A stretch of DNA of 46,405 bases from Hortaea werneckii (Eukaryota; Ascomycota; Dothideomycetes; Mycosphaerellales; Teratosphaeriaceae): the NCBI GenBank assembly GCA_037044905.1, contig JBAOKB010000112.1:1-46405 (forward strand). The letters are read 5' to 3'. Position 1 is the stretch's first letter; each line of letters starts with the position of its first letter. Below the pieces are notes generated by a model. It did not search any database. It was not told the origin of the DNA and saw nothing but the letters and a program-made list of their open reading frames with translations. Positions 29,224 to 38,732 of the stretch are shown piece after piece. A program made the position numbers and the translations under genes.

Positions 29224-30597
29224 AGGCTTCCGTCTGAGCGGCGTGCTGCCATGGGCGCCTCGCCTTGTCGGCCGCCGTGTCTTGCGCCCAAGCGCATGAC
29301 GGCAGCCACTTGGGCCGCAAGCAGCCAATGCCAAGCGACCTCACAACTCCCATCGCCGCCTTCAAATGTGCGAGGACACCAACCGGTGGTGCCTTGGAAG
29401 GTTTCCGTCCTTCCTTGATAGCTCAGCGTCACCGGACGAGAAGCGAGTGGTTCACATCTCTCACACCGGCGTCGGCATGGCTAGTTCGGCTGATGGGGCC
29501 TGTAGGGATCCTTCCTTGTTATTAACATGAAGCATAGCCGACGTATTCAGACACATGCCGCGACGTCAGACGATGATGGCCCGAAGAGATGGCTGTCAGG
29601 CCTTAATGCACACCTTCAGAGCGACCAAATTTAGCAACTGTCAAAGGCTCCACTCCATCATCACTCATGACGGGCGTGCGTAACGAATAGCGAACGCCAT
29701 CAGACAACTCGGAAATCTATCCTGCTAGGGATGTGAGGTCACGTCACTTTCGCAAGGTGTTCGCTGGACTTCTCATGCGGAAAATTCTGCGAAAGTTGCT
29801 GATCTCAAAGAGTGGCATACAGCCATGCCGCCTGGCTTTCAAGGCGTTGGCGGACAAGTGAACAGCCTAATGTCTTGTGTGACGCCGAAGAAGCTCGCCA
29901 AACGACACAACCGACTATTTTTGAAGAGTAAGTACAAGGCTTCACATGATTACCCATTTTGCATTGTTGCAGCGGGACCATGATCTCAAGCTGGGAATGC
30001 AGTTCGAAAGATTAAACCCAGTTATTTTTCTTTCATTTCCTACGCTGTCAAAATCTCTATGTGCATTCAACATATGGTCTTCAGCTGAACAGCAATACTG
30101 GAAATCAACCGACGCATAGTTTCCTCCCGGTGAAGAGATCCCGCACAATCAATTGTGTGTACAGTCGATTCACTAGTCTTGAGGCTACAGACGGCACAGA
30201 CAAAGGCACAAGCCTTGTTAACACACTCGTGAATGCAACAAAGAAATTGCACGTCGAAGCGTCTGATACTGGCCGCTAGTGAATTGAGATGGACGCAGCC
30301 AGGGGAGACGAAGTTTGCTGCGTTGACAGGAAGCAATGTCTTCGAACACAAAGATGGAATGTCTCACCCGTCTTCAGAACATTAAAACGACTTTGGAATC
30401 TGATTCGAATGTGTGCACCTTTCCTTCAAAGAGCCAAAAACCTTTGCCGTTTGCCATCAACATCACGCGCCTCTTGCACTTGCAGACGACTGAAAAAAAG
30501 CCTTGATTTTGATAGCCTGTCGGTGTCACATTCAGTCTTTTCCACGCCCCTCCCGGACCAAGTATCAGCCATCTTAGAATCATATTCTCGAGACAAG

Positions 30598-32265
30598 ATG
30601 GCCATGCCCGAGTCCCAGAATCTGGTGACTTGGGTCTTCCAGGACCATTCCAACCAAGACGAACCAGTAAGTCTCAAATGCGAAGAGCAACATGCTGCTA
30701 CGAGTATGACTGACACCTCACAGATCCTCATCGATGCAGCAAATCCAGAGCGCTTCCTGACGAAGAAGCAGGCGCAGGAGCTCGTACTTGCTCTAGCTGG
30801 TGTATTCAAGCCAGGCAGCACAGTGTGTCTCCACGTCGCCAACGACATCCTATATCCTGTCCTAGTTCTCGCAATTCTTGCTTCGGGTTGTCGTTGGACG
30901 GGGACGAACCCTGTATATACTGCTCCGGAGCTCAGGCACCACTTCAAGGCGTCTGAGACGAAGTACATCATATGCGAACAGCATCTTGCTCACGTGTGCC
31001 AAGAGGCCCTTGATGCGAACGGGAGCAGCGCTGAGGTGATCGTATTCGAGGACCTTCTCCAAAGCGAGCTCGGAATCATGCGCGGACGTGATAGTGCAGT
31101 CTCTACCCAGTATGAACGGAAGCCAGAAGCCGAAGACATCCCATACAGAAAGCTTTCCGAGCTTCTCAGTATCCCGAACACGACCGACCTTTGCGAACTG
31201 ACGAAGGACATCTCTGCTGAAGACATTGCAGTACTCATGCAGACGTCTGGCACTACGGGACTTCCAAAGATGGCAGCCCGCACGCATCGTGCCATGATTC
31301 TCGAGCAAGCGGCGATCGAACAGTTCCATTCCACTACACGCTACAGCATCAGGCGGTTGTTCTGCACTCCCATCTTCCATGGCTTCTCGACCCCCGAGAT
31401 GGTTTTCAATGCGCTTCGTCTGGGCCACACGGCCTACTTCATGAGCCGCTTCGACGACAGCTTCGCGCAGAAGATTCACGACTTCAAGATCACCGAGACG
31501 TTTGGCGCACCGCCTATGTTCCTCCGTTTGGTCAACCGCCCAAACGCTCGCTCATTGCTAGCAAGCCTGAAGGCAATCTACTTTGGTGGCGCACCGCTTG
31601 CTCCCGAACTAAAGAAACGGATGCTTGATCTCTTCGAGGGCGAGAAGCCTCGCATTGTGCCGGTATACGGCATGACGGAAGGCGGATGGTTTACTACTCT
31701 CGAGAGCGAGGAGACAGACGACACGGGATCGCTCGGCAAACCTTTAACCGGCTTCGAGATGAAAGTCGTGCCTCGTCCGAACGCCGAGCTCGCGACCGGG
31801 CAGGCGGTAGGCGAGATTCTTGTTAAAGGACCGCAGCTCATGAATGGCTACTTCAACAATGTTACGGCCACCGAGGAGTCGTTCGAAGATGGCTGGTTGA
31901 AGACTGGTGACATTGGCTACTTCAAGGACGGAAAAGTCTACCTCGTCGACCGCGCTAAAGATCTCATCAAGGTGAACGGGTGGCAAGTGTCGCCGGCCGA
32001 GGTCGAGAATGCGTTGCTTGAATACGACGGAGTTCAAGACGCAGGGGTGGTTGGCGTGGGAGAGGATGTCTCTGAGCACCCGGTTGCGTGTGTTGTGGTG
32101 CAGAACTCGGATGTGACGGCCGAGATGCTCAAGGTGCATCTGCGGGCTCGGCTGGCTAGTTACAAGGTCAGCATGACGGAGATTTGTTTTGTTGATTGGA
32201 TCCCGAAGAACCCGTCTGGGAAGATCTTGAGGAATAGGCTCAAGGCAACGCTAGCGAAGCAGTGA
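30598..32265 (+). CDS. adenylate-forming acyl/aryl-CoA ligase, 4-coumarate-CoA ligase-like
   Basis: Activates a carboxylic acid with ATP and transfers it to CoA. Exons 30598-30666 and 30724-32265 join across a 57-bp intron (GTAAGT donor, CTGAC branch site, CACAG acceptor) to 536 residues. The intron has no stop and is a multiple of three, so the frame also reads through it; the strong splice signals make splicing far more likely. ATG 30598 has a good context (AAG before, G after). All core motifs are present: MQTSGTTGLPKM (about 195-206), YGMTEGG, TGDIGYF, VDRAKDLIKVNGWQVSP and PSGKILR with Lys523. The C-terminus AKQ is not a clear peroxisomal PTS1. Substrate is not predictable; fungal relatives act on phenylpropenoic, aryl or fatty acids. 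Confidence 0.9.
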   Translation: MAMPESQNLVTWVFQDHSNQDEPVSLKCEEQHAATSMTDTSQILIDAANPERFLTKKQAQELVLALAGVFKPGSTVCLHVANDILYPVLVLAILASGCRWTGTNPVYTAPELRHHFKASETKYIICEQHLAHVCQEALDANGSSAEVIVFEDLLQSELGIMRGRDSAVSTQYERKPEAEDIPYRKLSELLSIPNTTDLCELTKDISAEDIAVLMQTSGTTGLPKMAARTHRAMILEQAAIEQFHSTTRYSIRRLFCTPIFHGFSTPEMVFNALRLGHTAYFMSRFDDSFAQKIHDFKITETFGAPPMFLRLVNRPNARSLLASLKAIYFGGAPLAPELKKRMLDLFEGEKPRIVPVYGMTEGGWFTTLESEETDDTGSLGKPLTGFEMKVVPRPNAELATGQAVGEILVKGPQLMNGYFNNVTATEESFEDGWLKTGDIGYFKDGKVYLVDRAKDLIKVNGWQVSPAEVENALLEYDGVQDAGVVGVGEDVSEHPVACVVVQNSDVTAEMLKVHLRARLASYKVSMTEICFVDWIPKNPSGKILRNRLKATLAKQ

Positions 32266-32700
32266 GGAAGCATGCTAATCGAGGGATATTGAAACGGGAC
32301 TTTGGATGCGTTAATGCTGTTTATTCAATCGAAGTGTCGAGGGACAGACGCAAGGAAATGCGGAAAAGCAGCAAGACGGGCGGGTGGAGCATTATATGAG
32401 ACTACGTTGCGATATTTGATACCATTGCATAGCTTTACGATACATATTATACCCTTTCGATTGACAACGACTTACATGTTGCTTTGTAGTCTAAATGAAG
32501 TACGAATTCTTTGTTTCAATCATGTCGTCTCTCATTCACGTGCCTTATCGATAACGCACGGACATAGAGCTTCGACTTTCAATGTCGAAGCAGCAGCACT
32601 TTTGGGAGCTACTTTCAAGGCAACTTCGGTCCTGATTATAGCCCTGAAATGTCACACGGAAGATACGCATCGCAGGTGTAGTGGTGGTGGGCCAGGAGAG
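32266..32700. promoter_or_regulatory. promoter and leader of the telomere-type gene
   Basis: About 435 bp with no gene. The reading frame of the next gene is open upstream of its ATG and includes an in-frame ATG at 32476, but the translation there has no protein-like character. Confidence 0.45.
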
Positions 32701-35700
32701 ATGGAAGAAACCGTACCTATACAGACTCTGGCGCCGGACGCCGAACTACCTTCGAATGCAGCCATCCGTGCAGTGGTGACCCTCGCCTGGCCTTTCTCGT
32801 CTTCGACGCGACAATGCGCCCTTTTGCTAGCCGATCCAGACTTTCGTCTTCGAACGCGCAAAGGACAGGTTCGGGTGAGATTCACTGGTCCAAGTGCAGA
32901 AGCAGTTGCGAAGAGCAGGATAGGCATTGGAGATGAGATCACGCTTCGTCTGGGCGGCGCAACATGGGCAGAACCGAAAGAAGGCGCGATTAGGACACCG
33001 GGGAAGAGCGTGGACGGGGAACTGGTATTTGCGAGACAGCTAGGGTTGAAAGTTGCAAGAGACAGTGGAGAGGCCGATATAAGCTTGGATGCACCCCCTT
33101 CGCCACAGAAACCTACCCACGAGAATACAGAAGCGGCGAACTCAACGCCTTTGCCAAAGGCAGTCCGTGATTTGCGTAGCAGTTGGCATGAGTCAGGGGT
33201 GCCGATCTATAGCTCTCCAGCCTTCGCAAAGCGCCTACGGCTATCTGGTGACTCGTTCTCAAGCTCCGCATTCGATCCATTCGTCGATGAGCAAGCAGAA
33301 AGCGACGAGCAAGCCAACAAGAAATTGCGGACTTCATTTGGTAGTGTGAGCCAATGGCGTTACGCTGGACGGTCGCCATCACCTCCCAAAGACACGCCAA
33401 GCTTTGATTTGCAGGCAGAACTTGACCGGCAAGATGCTGAAGATCGTGCACAGTTTCAGGACGCTGTCATTGCCCAAAGCGGACGCGACGAAGGAGCTTC
33501 TACACATGCTATAGGGCGAGATACCATGGATCTAGAGGCGGAGACCTCGCCGCAAGGACACACCTCTCCAATCCCTGCTGCGGGGCCCCCTAAACCGTTG
33601 CCGAACGATGGTCTGACAATCGCTGATATGCCAAATCTTCAAGACCAGACATCACAGCTCTTTACTGAAATGCCGCCGCCTCCCTTGCCTCGGTCGAGAA
33701 CGAACGAGTTGACACAGGCCGACGACTTGGCTCGGAGTCAGAGTCCAACGACGCCAGAGCTTCGAGCGGTGCCAAACTCAGGACTGCCACTGCCCTCACC
33801 CTTCCCGGCAGAGGGCTCGCAGGCGCATTATTTCGAGCAACATCAGGAATCAGATTTGTCCAAAGTCTCAAGTCAGCTTGGCGAAGAGAGAACGGATGGT
33901 GCTGTTGTTGAGCAGCAAGCCCCTACTACTGACTTAAACCCCGTTAATGTAAGCGACACTGGCGGAATGGAGAAAGGTGTCACTGAGCCGAACCCATCTT
34001 CCAATGGCATTGCCCAGATGGAATCCCAGCAAGGCGCGGTAGAAAACGAGTCCCAGAAGCCACCCAGCTCAGCTGCCAAAGGTAAGACACAGCGCGACAA
34101 GGTATTACGGTCAGAGCTTGACCCACCTGTGCCCCCATCTCCAAGGCCGACCGTGGCAACTCCGGTTAAACTACCGCCGAACATCTTCAGTCTCGATGGC
34201 GCCGGAACGACAGCGTCGAACTTCAACACTCCGGTGAGAGAATCAAAACCAACGCCAGGATCTACGCCTCAATCGCAGCGAGACAAGGTCATGCGTCAAA
34301 CTTTCAAGAGCTTGTTTGGTATCCGGACTTCGCCAGAGCCGGAAATGGCGGCTCAGTCACCGGTGCCGCAGCAACAGCGGACAGAGGATGCGGAGAGTCG
34401 CTTTGGAGGCACAAAGGATGCTGATGGCCTTTTCATTTCTACGTTGGGTCAAGATACGCCTGAAAGGGCAAGTATTAGTACTCAAGCCGCACGTGAAAGG
34501 CGAGAGGACCCACAGACGCAGAACCCTGAAAGGGATACTATATTTGGGTCCCTGCCTGTCCCCCGGGTAGAAACACAAGGCGAAGCCAAGCGTTCTCAGG
34601 ATGCAGAGATTCTTGCAGAGAAGGAGAGGCAGCAGTCCATACCAGAGCAGCAGGGCGATGACACTCTGCAAGATCAGGCCTCATCGACCTTTGCGCAGAA
34701 GCGAGAGGACTTGGACAAAATCATCCATCCTGCAGAAACGCCATCAAAGACCTCAGTGGTTGGACAAACGATTCCGGCATCTCAGCCGGATCAACGCTCT
34801 TCAACAGCGACAGAGACAGTGATGTCTCAGCAGAAGCCACCACCTTCCTCCGCACCTGCAGTGATCCACCTCGATTCGAGCTCAGACGTCGACCCAGAAG
34901 ATACTGCAGAGCAAGATGAGACAAGCCGAGACAGCGCCCCAAAAGCAGAGTCTCCTGACACCAACGCGGCACAGCAGGTGGATGAGGGAGTGAAAAGGGC
35001 AGCCTTATCCGGCTCACAGCCTATTGACAGATCATCAGGTCGTTTTCCGAGAGACCGTGTTATCGAAGATAGTCAAGACGAGCTCCCCACATTACTTAAC
35101 ACGCAGGCATCTCCTGCCATGGACAAAGACAAACCCGTCCCTAATGAAAAGAAGACCCAGGCCCCGGTCTTGGAAGAAGATGAGGTCGAAGAGCCGCAAG
35201 ATTTGGCTGAAGAAGAAAATGATGCTTTGGAGTACCAGGCAGAGAGGCAGGTCCAGAGCGCATCTGTCGTGTCGGACGAAGAAATGGAAGATGCCGATGC
35301 TGACTCTGAGGATGCGGATCTTCGTGAGGAGAATGTGGCGGAGCTTGAGGACGAACCTATGCACGATGGGCCTCTGAGCATCTCCGAAGAACAGATACAT
35401 CCTCTCACCACTGGACAACCAGCTGCCGAAGGAGTAGATCTCCAGGGCGGGAGCGAGAACGGTGATGCCTTGGTAAACGAAGTGCGGAGAGATGGTGATG
35501 TTCAGCCGTCGCAAGGCGATACTCAACTTGGCGTTATTGAGCTGGATTCCTCTTCCCCTGCTCCCCAGATTGAACCGGTTGCATCGACTTTCGGGACTGC
35601 GTCTAGGCCATCCGAAGATCTGCAAGAGCTTGCTCCCAAAGAAGTAGAGTTGGACCTTGGAACTGGACTTCAAAGCAGTGAGCAGATATCATTGCCACTC

Positions 35701-37281
35701 GCTCCAGATGAACGAATTATGGAGGCATCTGGTGAGGAATCCATCGCCGACAGTCACGCACCACTGAAAGAGGCAAGTCGGCTACCAAGTGAATCGCTAG
35801 AGGAGGCTGAACTGAAGGCCTTCGAATCTGAGACCGCTTCATTGCAACCGCAGAGTCATTTCACCACGCAGGAGACAAGTCAGCAGCCGGAAACTCAGAT
35901 ACCACTCACTGACCTCTCAGAGTCTGTGAAAGACCAAAGGTCTGGTGTAGACGCTTCCGTCACGGATCTCCGTCCATCTTCTACACCGGAGACATCACAG
36001 CAGTCTGAAGTCCGGACATCAGTCACGCAGGCACAGGGTGGCATTGAAGAGCCTGTTGTTCTACAGGAGCTTATTGAAACTTCCGAGGTTGCCCTTCCGA
36101 AGGCGCAAGATGCGGACGACATGGACAAATCTGTTCTGCCTACTCCTCAACAGACTCAAGCGAAGACCAGAGAAATGAGCGAAGCAGGTCAGGCGGAGCT
36201 GTACGGACGTGATGGCATCGATGCAGACCAGACCCAGGCTGCAGTCATACCCGGTGAGACCGCTATGAGGGAACCAAACGATACTGCTGGGTTGGGGACC
36301 AGAGCACCCTCGGTCACTGCTGGTGAGGAGTCGGCTACGCCAGCTTCAACCGCGCTGAGACAGGCAGAGCAAGATGTTGTCCAAACACCTCATCCGCAAG
36401 TGATTACACAGACACCAATACAGTCAGCTAAGAGGAAGTCGACCCCGCGGAAGTCACTCAGCGCACGTTTAAGCCATGTGCCCGATGTCATCTCTGCTTG
36501 GTTCTCACCTAGACGGTCCTCTGTTCGGACGGACGCTGTGGATTCGCCCAGCACAGCTCAGCAATCTGGAGAATTTCTGCCGCTGTCGACCGAGAAGGCC
36601 ACGGACCAACCGGTCGTCGACGCAGCGCAGACATCGACAGACGGGAAGATTCCGCAGCTTATGCATACTGAGAGTAATGGCATCCTGACGTCTATGGGCT
36701 ACTATACTCCGCTCTCGCGACTCGAAGAGTACCTCAATCCAGCGAGTCAGGCAGTCTACGGGACAAACACTATCGACATCATCGCGGTTGTATCAGACAG
36801 CACAAGGAAGCCTGAGAGGGCCAAGGGCGGTCCAAAAGACTACTTCACTATCTTCCGTACTACTGAACCTTCAACGAACCCGACATCCAGCGTCCGAGTC
36901 GAAGTCTTCCGTCCATGGAAAGCTAAACTGCCAGTGGCTGAGGTAGGCGATGTGATACTCCTACGGGGCTTCGTCGTCAAGTCGCGCAAGCGAAAGCCTT
37001 ACCTTCTATCTACAGATGCGAGTGGGTGGTGCGTGTGGCGTTATGCAGAGTATCTGCGGTCCCAGAGCCACCCTGACAGTCTTTCTTCTGTCCGCGAGGA
37101 TGTAACTGGACCACCTGTAGAGCTTTCCGAGGCGGAGAGGAGTCAAGTTCGGACTCTGCGTGAGTGGTGGGTGGCGACACATCCGGTTGAGGAGGGCCAG
37201 GGTGAAGAACAGGGGTTCGATGGACTCGCAGATAGTCAAGCGGAGCAGCAAGGGGCTGCGGGAATCACTGCAAGGCTGTAG
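32701..37281 (+). CDS. large disordered protein with telomeric ssDNA-binding (POT1/Cdc13-type) OB fold
   Basis: Single-exon frame of 1526 residues from ATG 32701. The C-terminal 1326-1465 region (GILTSMGYYTPLSRLEEYL; TIDIIAVVSDSTRKPERAKG; DYFTIFRTTEPS; VRVEVFRPWKAKLPVAEVGD; VILLRGFVVKSRKRKPYLL) matches the telomeric single-stranded DNA-binding POT1/Cdc13 OB fold. The N-terminal 100 residues hold strands and a GDEITLRLGGA turn that could be another OB-like domain. In between lie about 1200 residues that are acidic, Ser/Gln/Pro-rich and probably disordered, with two near-identical SUMO-interaction-like motifs, VIHLDSSSD at 721-729 and VIELDSSS at 945-952, and two copies of QRDKV[LM]R at about 464-470 and 526-532. 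Likely nuclear, at chromosome ends; that is inferred from the domain alone. The frame has no introns, and the start could be a little further up. Confidence 0.75.
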   Translation: MEETVPIQTLAPDAELPSNAAIRAVVTLAWPFSSSTRQCALLLADPDFRLRTRKGQVRVRFTGPSAEAVAKSRIGIGDEITLRLGGATWAEPKEGAIRTPGKSVDGELVFARQLGLKVARDSGEADISLDAPPSPQKPTHENTEAANSTPLPKAVRDLRSSWHESGVPIYSSPAFAKRLRLSGDSFSSSAFDPFVDEQAESDEQANKKLRTSFGSVSQWRYAGRSPSPPKDTPSFDLQAELDRQDAEDRAQFQDAVIAQSGRDEGASTHAIGRDTMDLEAETSPQGHTSPIPAAGPPKPLPNDGLTIADMPNLQDQTSQLFTEMPPPPLPRSRTNELTQADDLARSQSPTTPELRAVPNSGLPLPSPFPAEGSQAHYFEQHQESDLSKVSSQLGEERTDGAVVEQQAPTTDLNPVNVSDTGGMEKGVTEPNPSSNGIAQMESQQGAVENESQKPPSSAAKGKTQRDKVLRSELDPPVPPSPRPTVATPVKLPPNIFSLDGAGTTASNFNTPVRESKPTPGSTPQSQRDKVMRQTFKSLFGIRTSPEPEMAAQSPVPQQQRTEDAESRFGGTKDADGLFISTLGQDTPERASISTQAARERREDPQTQNPERDTIFGSLPVPRVETQGEAKRSQDAEILAEKERQQSIPEQQGDDTLQDQASSTFAQKREDLDKIIHPAETPSKTSVVGQTIPASQPDQRSSTATETVMSQQKPPPSSAPAVIHLDSSSDVDPEDTAEQDETSRDSAPKAESPDTNAAQQVDEGVKRAALSGSQPIDRSSGRFPRDRVIEDSQDELPTLLNTQASPAMDKDKPVPNEKKTQAPVLEEDEVEEPQDLAEEENDALEYQAERQVQSASVVSDEEMEDADADSEDADLREENVAELEDEPMHDGPLSISEEQIHPLTTGQPAAEGVDLQGGSENGDALVNEVRRDGDVQPSQGDTQLGVIELDSSSPAPQIEPVASTFGTASRPSEDLQELAPKEVELDLGTGLQSSEQISLPLAPDERIMEASGEESIADSHAPLKEASRLPSESLEEAELKAFESETASLQPQSHFTTQETSQQPETQIPLTDLSESVKDQRSGVDASVTDLRPSSTPETSQQSEVRTSVTQAQGGIEEPVVLQELIETSEVALPKAQDADDMDKSVLPTPQQTQAKTREMSEAGQAELYGRDGIDADQTQAAVIPGETAMREPNDTAGLGTRAPSVTAGEESATPASTALRQAEQDVVQTPHPQVITQTPIQSAKRKSTPRKSLSARLSHVPDVISAWFSPRRSSVRTDAVDSPSTAQQSGEFLPLSTEKATDQPVVDAAQTSTDGKIPQLMHTESNGILTSMGYYTPLSRLEEYLNPASQAVYGTNTIDIIAVVSDSTRKPERAKGGPKDYFTIFRTTEPSTNPTSSVRVEVFRPWKAKLPVAEVGDVILLRGFVVKSRKRKPYLLSTDASGWCVWRYAEYLRSQSHPDSLSSVREDVTGPPVELSEAERSQVRTLREWWVATHPVEEGQGEEQGFDGLADSQAEQQGAAGITARL

Positions 37282-37639
37282 AGCGAGAACTTGAAAATTG
37301 CCGTAACGCTATGGGTCTTCTCCATATTGATAGAAGCTCGTGCTGGACGTGCGAGCATGTTAATTTAGACGAAATGCAAATGCTTTTCGCAGGATTTTCT
37401 AGAATGTGAGGCATTCTTTGTATCTTCCACATATGTCGTACCTCAATCTAACTGAATACGCTCTCGCGATCTGATACAGCAGCGTCGATGATCTGTTCCT
37501 GAATGCCAAGAATGGTCAAAGCTGAAGCCTGGGGCTAGTGAAGTTCAACCTCGGTCTGAACATGACGTCTCCAATTGATTTATCTCTGACATTGCTACCA
37601 TCGCCAACCTCGCTCGAAGTTTTTGTACACATATCAAAC
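37282..37639. promoter_or_regulatory. short intergenic, promoter of the dephospho-CoA kinase gene
   Basis: 358 bp with no separate gene. An in-frame ATG at 37562 lies 26 codons upstream of the preferred kinase start (see that entry). Confidence 0.5.
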
Positions 37640-38461
37640 ATGTTGCTCCTTGGCTTGACAGGTAGTATCGCTACGGGTAAATCGACGGTTTCCCAGATCC
37701 TCTCCTCGTCTCCGTACAACCTCCCGATCGTCGATGCGGATAAGGTCGCCCGCCAGGTGGTCGAGCCAGGCACCGCAGGCTACAACCAGATCGTCGCACA
37801 TTTTGGACCATCGACGCCCGATCTGCTAGTAGCGCCGAGTCCAGAAAACGGGGGCGAAGCGGGCCAGAATGGCAAAGGACGACCGCTCAACAGACCCGCC
37901 CTGGGTCGTCGCGTGTTCGGCGAGGGTAAGGACGAGGATAGAAAGGCTTTGAACAAGATCGTGCACCCCGCTGTGCGGAGGGAGATGTACAAGCAGATGA
38001 TCTCGGCCTATCTCCGCGGATGCTGGGCCGTGGTGTTAGATGTACCGCTGCTCTTTGAAAGCGGCTGGGAGCCCTTGTGCGGGACTATAATGGTTGTGGC
38101 TGTGCGCGACGCGAAGGTACAGATGGAGCGTTTAAGAGCGCGCGATGAGCATTTGAGCGAGGAAGACGCGAGGAATAGAGTTGCTTCGCAGTGGGATGTG
38201 CGGGATAAGGCGGAGCGGTGTATGCGGCGGGGAGAGAAGGCGGGGGTGGTGGTGTGGAATGATGGTGATAAGGAGGACTTGAAGAGGGAGATTGATAGGG
38301 TCATGGCGGTGGTTCAGCGAGGACATCCCCAGTGGTGGGCCTGGCTGCTGCTTTTCTGTCCTCCATTGGCGGCTGCGAGTGCGACATGGAGCTACGTACG
38401 GAGCTGGTGGATTAAGAGACAGTGGGAGCAAGAGAAGCAGAGGGAGAAGGCGAAGCTATAG
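37640..38461 (+). CDS. CAB5: dephospho-CoA kinase
   Basis: Phosphorylates dephospho-CoA at the 3' hydroxyl, the last step of coenzyme A synthesis. Frame of 273 residues from ATG 37640. Walker A GSIATGKST at 8-16; VDADKVARQVVEPG; NRPALGRRVFG; ALNKIVHPAVRREM; VVLDVPLLFESGW; and the lid RARDEHLSEEDARNRVASQW are all standard for the CoaE family. The C-terminus adds a hydrophobic segment (WWAWLLLFCPPLAAASATWS) and a basic tail, consistent with membrane association, as in other fungal enzymes. An in-frame ATG at 37562, also in good context (A at -3), would add 26 residues; the domain itself starts at 37640, so I chose that start. Identification is very secure. Confidence 0.95.
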   Translation: MLLLGLTGSIATGKSTVSQILSSSPYNLPIVDADKVARQVVEPGTAGYNQIVAHFGPSTPDLLVAPSPENGGEAGQNGKGRPLNRPALGRRVFGEGKDEDRKALNKIVHPAVRREMYKQMISAYLRGCWAVVLDVPLLFESGWEPLCGTIMVVAVRDAKVQMERLRARDEHLSEEDARNRVASQWDVRDKAERCMRRGEKAGVVVWNDGDKEDLKREIDRVMAVVQRGHPQWWAWLLLFCPPLAAASATWSYVRSWWIKRQWEQEKQREKAKL

Positions 38462-38732
38462 GAGACTCGAATACTTCACGCTGCAGACCTTGGCGGGTCC
38501 GGTACTTAATGATACCCAAAAACTGTATTGTGTTCCAGCTTTCCAAACCTGACTGTCAGGCTACGCGAAGCAGAAGGTCAGCACAAGTCAACCTCAGTTC
38601 ACCGCCCACCCCGAGCTTCCGCCGCACCTTTTCAACTACACTTGCCGCGTTTTCAAAGGCCTGCCAACTCGCTCGGCAAGACTTTGTCACTGTCGCATGC
38701 CTACTCTATAAGTCACCGCATAGAGCTTCAAG

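Larger units (their letters stand above)
27786..30597. promoter_or_regulatory. long divergent intergenic region between the TmpA-like and 4CL-like genes
   Basis: 2.8 kb between two start codons facing away from each other, the longest gene-free stretch in the window. No coding region could be supported on either strand; small open frames have no domain features. Two perfect hairpins lie at 29050-29088 and 29205-29223. No AT-rich, RIP-like decay and no transposon ends were noticed. It may hold long promoters or an untranslated RNA; that is only a possibility. Confidence 0.5.

Noticed and set aside
30289..30597. N-terminal extension of the 4CL-like protein
   Set aside because: The frame is open but the translation is not protein-like, and ATG 30598 has a much better context and matches the family start.
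20201..32265. secondary-metabolite gene cluster around the two AMP-binding genes
   Set aside because: No polyketide synthase, peptide synthetase, P450 or pathway regulator lies nearby; the neighbours are housekeeping genes.
35092..35673. antisense gene of 193 codons on the minus strand
   Set aside because: It lies fully opposite the acidic part of the telomere-type protein; Glu/Asp-rich coding DNA often leaves the opposite strand open.
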